From assembly GCA_027008645.1 (NCBI GenBank), contig JALVEE010000088.1, forward strand, positions 1 to 37,994: a stretch of 37,994 nt of DNA, in the 5' to 3' direction. Each line of letters begins with the position of its first letter. Position 1 is the stretch's first letter. Shown here in pieces: positions 33,685 through 37,994 of the stretch. The translations under genes and the position numbers were made by a program. This stretch comes from Saprospiraceae bacterium. Its GTDB lineage: Bacteria; Bacteroidota; Bacteroidia; Chitinophagales; Saprospiraceae. The notes below the pieces were generated by a model. It was not told where the DNA came from and did not search any database. It was given only the letters and a program-made list of their open reading frames with translations.

Positions 33685-33719
33685 AAAAAAACCATATATT
33701 TAACATAAAAAAAATAATT

Positions 33720-34529
33720 ATGAAAAAAATGCAGTTTTTATTTGCAACTTTTATTTTTATGGCATTTACTCTAAATGCTCAGGACTTTAAAAGAGATTTA
33801 CAAGGGATAAACAGGGTGAAAATATATATGTCCGGTTCTTCTGACATAAAAGTAGTTTCTACGGATGATAATTCATTAAGAATCCATTCAGATGATTTTG
33901 AAAAACCTAAAAAACGAGAAGGGCTAAGAGCTATTTATTCAAATGGATATGATAATTCGAGTGTTGGCTTGTCAATTGAGGAAGAAAATGGGGACTTGAT
34001 TATTAAAAAGCTCAAACCTATGAAAGCGGATGATTATGTTTTTTATATACCGAAAGATATGGATTTTAGTTTAAATAATCTATTATCAGGAGATATCGAA
34101 ATCAAAGGATTTACTTCAGAAATAGAGATAAAAACTTTATCAGGTGATATAAAGATAGATGATGTGACAGGTCCGATTTTAGCTAATACGACATCAGGAG
34201 ACATCACAGTGTATTTTGGCAAAGTTGCACAAGAAAGTCCTATGTCCTTTATGTCAGTATCGGGTGATGTAGAATTGGTTTTCCCGGAGGATACTAAAGC
34301 AAATATGGTTATGCAAACTCTTTCGGGAACATCATATACCAATATTGATAATTTGGAGCTTATAAATAAGGAAAAATCTGAAATAAAAGGAAAGAATAAA
34401 GAAGATAATTATTTTGGAAATTACAATTTTAGCTTTAATGAAAATATCAAAGCGAAAATAAATGGAGGAGGTGTCAAGATTTTGGTAAAAACTATATCCG
34501 GAGATATCATTTTGAAAGAAGATGAATGA
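33720..34529 (+). CDS. DUF4097-type beta-repeat protein, exported
   Basis: A 269-residue protein with a signal peptide (LFATFIFMAFTLNAQ, cleavage near residue 20) and a DUF4097-like beta-helical body. The repeated strand motif is (L/V)SGD(I/V): LLSGDIEIKGF, LSGDIKIDDV, TSGDITVYFG, SVSGDVELVF and TISGDIILKE. Proteins of this group are periplasmic or surface-associated with unknown function, and in Bacteroidota they often follow an ECF sigma/anti-sigma pair, as here. It may be the target or sensor of that regulon. It ends 127 bases before the convergent pheS gene. Confidence 0.8.
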   Translation: MKKMQFLFATFIFMAFTLNAQDFKRDLQGINRVKIYMSGSSDIKVVSTDDNSLRIHSDDFEKPKKREGLRAIYSNGYDNSSVGLSIEEENGDLIIKKLKPMKADDYVFYIPKDMDFSLNNLLSGDIEIKGFTSEIEIKTLSGDIKIDDVTGPILANTTSGDITVYFGKVAQESPMSFMSVSGDVELVFPEDTKANMVMQTLSGTSYTNIDNLELINKEKSEIKGKNKEDNYFGNYNFSFNENIKAKINGGGVKILVKTISGDIILKEDE

Positions 34530-34544
34530 TGTGGAATAATATAT

Positions 34545-34630
34545 GTGCATTTCATTTTTTCGTTTTTCCCATTCTTTGCCTCTGACTCCTAAAGGAGAAT
34601 CAACCCGCATTGCGAAAAAATGATATGCGC
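34545..34630. repeat. Palindromic element between DUF4097 gene and pheS
   Basis: The arms GTGCATTTCATTTTTTCG (34545-34562) and CGAAAAAATGATATGCGC (34613-34630) are inverted copies agreeing at 16 of 18 positions. They enclose a small hairpin CTCC-TAAA-GGAG. The sequence TATTTCTTGCGCAG follows at 34638-34651. The left arm reappears inverted at 37814-37833 (20 identical bases, with 34542-34561), so this is a repeat family. It lies between convergent genes and could also act as a terminator. Confidence 0.7.
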
Positions 34631-34655
34631 CCAATAATATTTCTTGCGCAGCATA

Positions 34656-35687
34656 TTAGAATACCGCTTTGAATTGCTCCAAAAATCTTATATCATTTTC
34701 AAAAAATGCGCGGATATCATCTATACGATGAAGTAGCATCGCTTGCCTTTCTATACCCATGCCGAATGCAAATCCGGTATATCTTTCGGAGTCAATTCCG
34801 CAATTTTCCAAGACATTGGGATCTACCATTCCACAACCTAGAATTTCCAGCCAACCTGTTCCTTTAGTTATTCTATAGTCGATTTCATCGTTCAAACCCC
34901 AATAAACATCCATTTCTGCACTTGGCTCGGTGAAAGGAAAGTAGCTGGGTCTAAGTCTTATTTTAGTGTCTTTTCCGTACATTTCTTGAGCAAAATACAA
35001 GAGAGTTTGCTTCAAATCAGCAAAAGATACTCCCTCGTCGATATAAAGTCCCTCAACTTGGTGAAACTGTGCGTGAGATCTGGCTGAGATTGTTTCATTT
35101 CTATATACTCTTCCGGGAGCTATTATTCTGATTGGAGGTTTTGAATTTTCCATTAATCTGGATTGGACAGAAGAGGTATGAGTTCTTAGCAATCTCTTAG
35201 TAGAATCTTTGAGATAGAAAGTGTCTTGCATATCTCTTGCAGGATGATCTTCAGGTGTATTCATCGCTGTGAAATTGTGCCAATCATCCTCAACTTCTCT
35301 GTCTTCAGCTACGGTAAATCCCAGTTTTGCGAATATATCTATTATCTTATTATTTACTATGGAAATGGGATGGCGTGAACCCAATCTGATCGGATCACCG
35401 GATCTTGTCATATCGATTTCATCCGCTTTTTTAGTAGATTCAGCGCTTTCCAATCTGTTATTTTCATCGTTGAATCTTTTTTCAGCTACTTGCTTTAGTT
35501 CATTGAGATATTGACCGAATTCTCTTTTTTTCTCATTAGCGATATTTCTTATTTCGCCGAAAAGAGGTTTGATAATATTCTTTGATCCAACAAACTTTTT
35601 TCTAAATGATTCTAACTCCTGAGAATTGCTAATATCGAAATTTTTAATTTCGTCCATTAATTCTTTTGCCTTATCAAATGCATCCAT
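34656..35687 (-). CDS. pheS: Phenylalanine-tRNA ligase alpha subunit
   Basis: A 343-residue class II aminoacyl-tRNA synthetase alpha chain that, with PheT, charges tRNA-Phe. The N-terminal coiled coil covers about residues 1-90. Motif 1 region is HPISIVNNKIIDIFAKLGF. Motif 2 is near APGRVYRNETISARSHAQF with HQVEGLYID. The Phe-binding FPFTEPSAEMDVYWG and motif 3 in GFAFGMGIERQAMLLHRI are intact. Length is normal. It is the last gene of a DUF4271-hemD-pheS operon (20-base gap after hemD). pheT is not next to it. A tRNA-Phe gene lies 8 kb away. Confidence 0.96.
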   Translation of the reverse strand: MDAFDKAKELMDEIKNFDISNSQELESFRKKFVGSKNIIKPLFGEIRNIANEKKREFGQYLNELKQVAEKRFNDENNRLESAESTKKADEIDMTRSGDPIRLGSRHPISIVNNKIIDIFAKLGFTVAEDREVEDDWHNFTAMNTPEDHPARDMQDTFYLKDSTKRLLRTHTSSVQSRLMENSKPPIRIIAPGRVYRNETISARSHAQFHQVEGLYIDEGVSFADLKQTLLYFAQEMYGKDTKIRLRPSYFPFTEPSAEMDVYWGLNDEIDYRITKGTGWLEILGCGMVDPNVLENCGIDSERYTGFAFGMGIERQAMLLHRIDDIRAFFENDIRFLEQFKAVF

Positions 35688-35707
35688 AGCTTTAATTTAT
35701 TTCAGTA

Positions 35708-36493
35708 TTATTTACCATTTACTTCCAACAGATACTCGTCTATCGCAGTGATTATCGATGGAGATTTGGGAGTTGGGGACATTATATCTATTATCAAATT
35801 GTGTTTTTCAGCTTCTTCTTTAGTATGATGACCGAATACCGCTATTCTGGTTTTGTTTTGTTTGAAATCCGGGAAGTTTTCAAACAAAGATTTTATTCCA
35901 AGAGGATTGAAAAAGACAAGCATATCATAGGTGATATTGCTCAAATCCGAAAGGTCGGAAGAAACGGTTTCAAACATTTTCAATTCGGTAAATTCGATAT
36001 CATTTTTCTTAAGGAATTCTACGACTCCCACACTACCAAGATTTGATGTTGGGAGCAAAAATTTTTCCCCCTCTTTGAATCTGTCAAAAGCCGGTAGTAT
36101 GTCCTCCAACATTTTCTGACCATAGAAAATCTTGCGTTTTCTGTAAACAATATATTTTTGAAGATAATTTGCTATTACTTCTGTTTTGCAATAATATTTG
36201 GTAGAAGTAGGCATTGTTATTTTTAAATCTTCACATTTTTTGAAGAAAAAATCAATTGCGTTCTTACTAGTCATTATTATTGCAGTAAAGTCCTCAAGAT
36301 TAATTCTGTTTCGCCTAAACTCTTTGTTATCTACCGCAACTACATCTATGAATGGTCTCCAATCAATTTTCACTTTCCTGCGTTCTTCCAAATCAAAAAA
36401 AGGCGACCTGGCAGAAGTCGGTTTGGGTTGGGAAATTAAAATAGATTTTACCTCTATTTGCCTATCTTTGGCTGCTATATTTTCTGTAGCCAT
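35708..36493 (-). CDS. hemD: Uroporphyrinogen-III synthase
   Basis: A 261-residue HemD-family protein that closes hydroxymethylbilane to uroporphyrinogen III in haem synthesis. Segments typical of the Bacteroidota form are visible: VKSILISQPKPTSARSPFFD, PFIDVVAV, FTAIIMTSKNAIDFFFKKCE, YYCKTEVIANYLQKY, FLLPTSNLGSVGVVEFLKKN, YDMLVFFNPLGIKSLFENF and TRIAVFGHHTKEEAE, followed by SPTPKSPSIITAIDEYL. The family is poorly conserved, so the call depends on this ordered pattern and on the DUF4271 gene beside it, a common arrangement. hemA, hemB and hemC are not in the window. Confidence 0.88.
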   Translation of the reverse strand: MATENIAAKDRQIEVKSILISQPKPTSARSPFFDLEERRKVKIDWRPFIDVVAVDNKEFRRNRINLEDFTAIIMTSKNAIDFFFKKCEDLKITMPTSTKYYCKTEVIANYLQKYIVYRKRKIFYGQKMLEDILPAFDRFKEGEKFLLPTSNLGSVGVVEFLKKNDIEFTELKMFETVSSDLSDLSNITYDMLVFFNPLGIKSLFENFPDFKQNKTRIAVFGHHTKEEAEKHNLIIDIMSPTPKSPSIITAIDEYLLEVNGK

Positions 36494-36527
36494 ATTGCAA
36501 TTTTTGAATAAGTTTACTACCCCGATT

Positions 36528-37457
36528 TTACAAATAATTCACAAAAAACTTGTATAAAAATAACAAGGGTAAAATTTCAAAAGCGCAAAGGTAAATAAAA
36601 AAATGAAAAATACTAATGCTAAAGTAATTATATGTAACCAAAAAACCTCTAAAAAGCCTTAATAGATACATAATCGCTATTAAAACTATACCAAAAATCA
36701 AGAAAATTGAGGATATTGCAGGTACGCTGTAGGCTGCGATTAGGTTGATAGGTAATAAAAATATCCCAAGGGAAATATTGAATAACAATATTGTGAAATT
36801 ATAAATGATTAGAGCTTTTAAAGATGGAAATATCCAATTGAACAGGAATATCAAAATATGCTTCACTATATATATTATTGCTATTATCCCCAAAACTCTT
36901 AAAAACAAATCAAGACCGCTAATATTGTGTTTTGATTCTATATAGAGATAAACGAATATTGAAAGGTTTACAATGAAAGTGATGAAAAGGAAAAAATAAA
37001 ATAAAAATTCCCTTTGCCCAAAATTACGCAATAAGGAATTGGTGTGATTGTAATACCATATTACTTTTACTATTTTTTGGATTAAACCACGATTGACACT
37101 CAATAAAAGTGCGAGAAAAATCAGTATAAATAAAAATATCCAAAGTAAAAAATCAGAAGAGCCATTAAAATTCTCCACACCTTGTTTCTTATCGCTTCTT
37201 CTTGGTGAAGAAATGATTTTTTTTCCGGTTTTGTTGATGTTTTTTAATTCGAATGGATTGCTGTCCGAATTAGTCTCTCTTATCTTTTCTATAGTATCAA
37301 TAGACTCATCAATATCGATAACAGTCTTTTCAACAGCAGACTTATTTGGCTTTCCAATTCTCGATTTTATCTCAAAAGGATTAGTGTTTTGAGCCAATGC
37401 ATCACTATTGGAAAATAACAGTACAAATAATAAAAGAATGTAGCTTAATTTATTCAT
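36528..37457 (-). CDS. DUF4271-family membrane protein
   Basis: A 309-residue protein with a signal peptide (LSYILLLFVLLFSNSDALAQ), a linker of about 80 residues with two copies of an NPFE motif (NPFEIK at 26-31 and NPFELK at 67-72), and then about seven membrane helices from residue 100 on. This corresponds to the DUF4271 family of Bacteroidota, usually encoded beside hemD as here (34-base gap). Function is unknown; the operon hints at a link with haem synthesis or its transport. The NPFE repeats in the periplasmic linker resemble short docking peptides, but that is speculation. Confidence 0.82.
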   Translation of the reverse strand: MNKLSYILLLFVLLFSNSDALAQNTNPFEIKSRIGKPNKSAVEKTVIDIDESIDTIEKIRETNSDSNPFELKNINKTGKKIISSPRRSDKKQGVENFNGSSDFLLWIFLFILIFLALLLSVNRGLIQKIVKVIWYYNHTNSLLRNFGQREFLFYFFLFITFIVNLSIFVYLYIESKHNISGLDLFLRVLGIIAIIYIVKHILIFLFNWIFPSLKALIIYNFTILLFNISLGIFLLPINLIAAYSVPAISSIFLIFGIVLIAIMYLLRLFRGFLVTYNYFSISIFHFFIYLCAFEILPLLFLYKFFVNYL

Positions 37458-37708
37458 AAGAGAACAAAATTAGTATTTAATTTTTTATAATTTCAATTTT
37501 ATCTCCAGTTTTCGACAATAATCCTTTTTAATAATTCTAATTGTCACCTGTTAAAGAATAGAAAAACAGAATATTGTGGTTCATGTTTGATTATTATTTT
37601 ATTAAGAATTTTTAATACTATTTGCGTATGGGTAGTTCTGAAACCACTATTTGCATAGAGCACCCCACTTATATAATTAATCCGTTTTACTTCTATAAAC
37701 TACAGCAA

Positions 37709-37724
37709 TGTGCCGTTAGGCACA
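37709..37724. repeat. Perfect palindrome TGTGCC-GTTA-GGCACA
   Basis: A six-base perfect stem with a four-base loop. A similar palindrome, GCATACC-GTA-GGTACGC, lies at 37759-37775. The two share the form (T)RCC-GT(T)A-GGYA and resemble short hairpin repeats scattered between genes in Bacteroidota. Confidence 0.6.
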
Positions 37725-37758
37725 AAACATGGGTAAAAAAATCTATACTCACTAAAAA

Positions 37759-37775
37759 GCATACCGTAGGTACGC
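37759..37775. repeat. Palindrome GCATACC-GTA-GGTACGC
   Basis: Seven-base arms with one mismatch around a GTA loop. It is the second member of the CC-GT(T)A-GG hairpin pair in this intergenic region, about 50 bases after the first. Confidence 0.55.
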
Positions 37776-37813
37776 TATATTAAATACATCAACAAAACTT
37801 CATGTGAAAAAGT

Positions 37814-37994
37814 GAAAAAATGAAATGCACATAGTGCTCTGCGCAGAAAATAACTATACATATATACTTGTTCTTTTTTATTTATACTTCGTTGAAGAAC
37901 CTCGCAAATAGCTACGGCTATTCACGAGAACCTTCGCCTTGTCTAAATAAAAAATTACTGCGTCTAATATGCACACTTATTTCTTGCGCAGAGC
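37814..37994. repeat. Small element with inverted ends, incomplete at window edge
   Basis: It begins with GAAAAAATGAAATGCACATA (37814-37833), the inverted copy of 34542-34561. GCTCTGCGCAGAAAATAA at 37836-37853 is an inverted match, 16 of 18 bases, to TTATTTCTTGCGCAGAGC at 37977-37994, giving an element of about 160 bases with terminal inverted repeats. Inside is a hairpin CTCG-ca-AATAGC-TACG-GCTATT-ca-CGAG (37901-37928) with a UACG tetraloop. It may continue past the window. Confidence 0.6.

Larger units (their letters stand above)
37458..37994. other. Non-coding right edge rich in small palindromes
   Basis: 537 bases upstream of the DUF4271 gene, with no ORF I can support. It holds several short inverted repeats, listed separately, and runs off the end of the window inside a repeat. 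Presumably it contains the promoter of the DUF4271-hemD-pheS operon near 37460-37500, but no clear TAnnTTTG box was found. Confidence 0.6.

Noticed and set aside
34530-34655. Reading the palindromic element only as a terminator of the convergent genes
   Set aside because: It may terminate transcription, but the left arm recurs 3.2 kb away upstream of another gene, which a simple terminator does not explain.
1-37994. CRISPR array, prophage or intact insertion sequence
   Set aside because: No regularly spaced direct repeats, Cas, phage or transposase proteins were seen; repeats found are short palindromes and one diverged tandem pair.

Overview
The window looks like chromosomal DNA of a low-GC member of the Bacteroidota, probably a Saprospiraceae-like or related environmental lineage. 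The evidence is a large secreted protein with HYR-like modules and a C-terminal type IX secretion (T9SS) sorting domain; several promoters with the Bacteroidota -7 element TAnnTTTG; a eukaryotic-type citrate synthase; and family markers such as DUF4271 beside hemD and cyclophilin lipoproteins. No rRNA, CRISPR array, prophage or intact insertion sequence was seen. Genus cannot be fixed from the sequence.

Layout. 1-1105: toxin-antitoxin remains, namely the tail of a HigA-like antitoxin and a VapB/VapC pair. 1302-7260: a probable six-gene operon of a RhaM/FucM-type mutarotase, galactokinase, a vSGLT-like Na+/galactose symporter and lutABC, linking sugar uptake and phosphorylation with lactate oxidation. 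7262-17129 (minus): glycine dehydrogenase gcvP, a 1500-residue secreted protein with dockerin-like and cohesin-like segments plus a T9SS tail, and a membrane-anchored MutS-family ATPase. 17502-19697: ribosomal protein L25 (plus) convergent with citrate synthase (minus), each with its own terminator.

19951-23310: an M16 peptidase with an intact zinc motif, a GT39-type membrane glycosyltransferase, and convergent SlyD. 23394-23820 holds a frame-broken coding remnant. 23805-26176 (minus): two-gene 2-oxoacid:ferredoxin oxidoreductase whose second subunit fuses the TPP and gamma domains. 26293-26769: fragment of a secreted protein. 26832-26904 (minus): tRNA-Phe(GAA). 27018-29503: a three-gene operon with an MtfA-like membrane protein and an M16 homologue, both lacking their zinc ligands, and a small conserved-looking protein. 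29622-31910: two cyclophilin lipoproteins (one fused to a PKD domain) and a polyphosphate glucokinase. 32383-34529: ECF sigma factor, membrane-anchored HEAT-repeat protein (putative anti-sigma) and a DUF4097 beta-repeat protein. 34656-37457 (minus): DUF4271 protein, hemD and pheS. The right edge (37458-37994) is non-coding and rich in small palindromes, one of which recurs between the DUF4097 gene and pheS.

Most of the window is core metabolism and cell-envelope housekeeping. The most unusual points are the operon of two apparently dead metalloprotease homologues, the HEAT-repeat partner of the ECF sigma factor, the cohesin-plus-dockerin T9SS protein, the PKD-cyclophilin fusion, the membrane MutS, and the interspersed palindromic repeat family.
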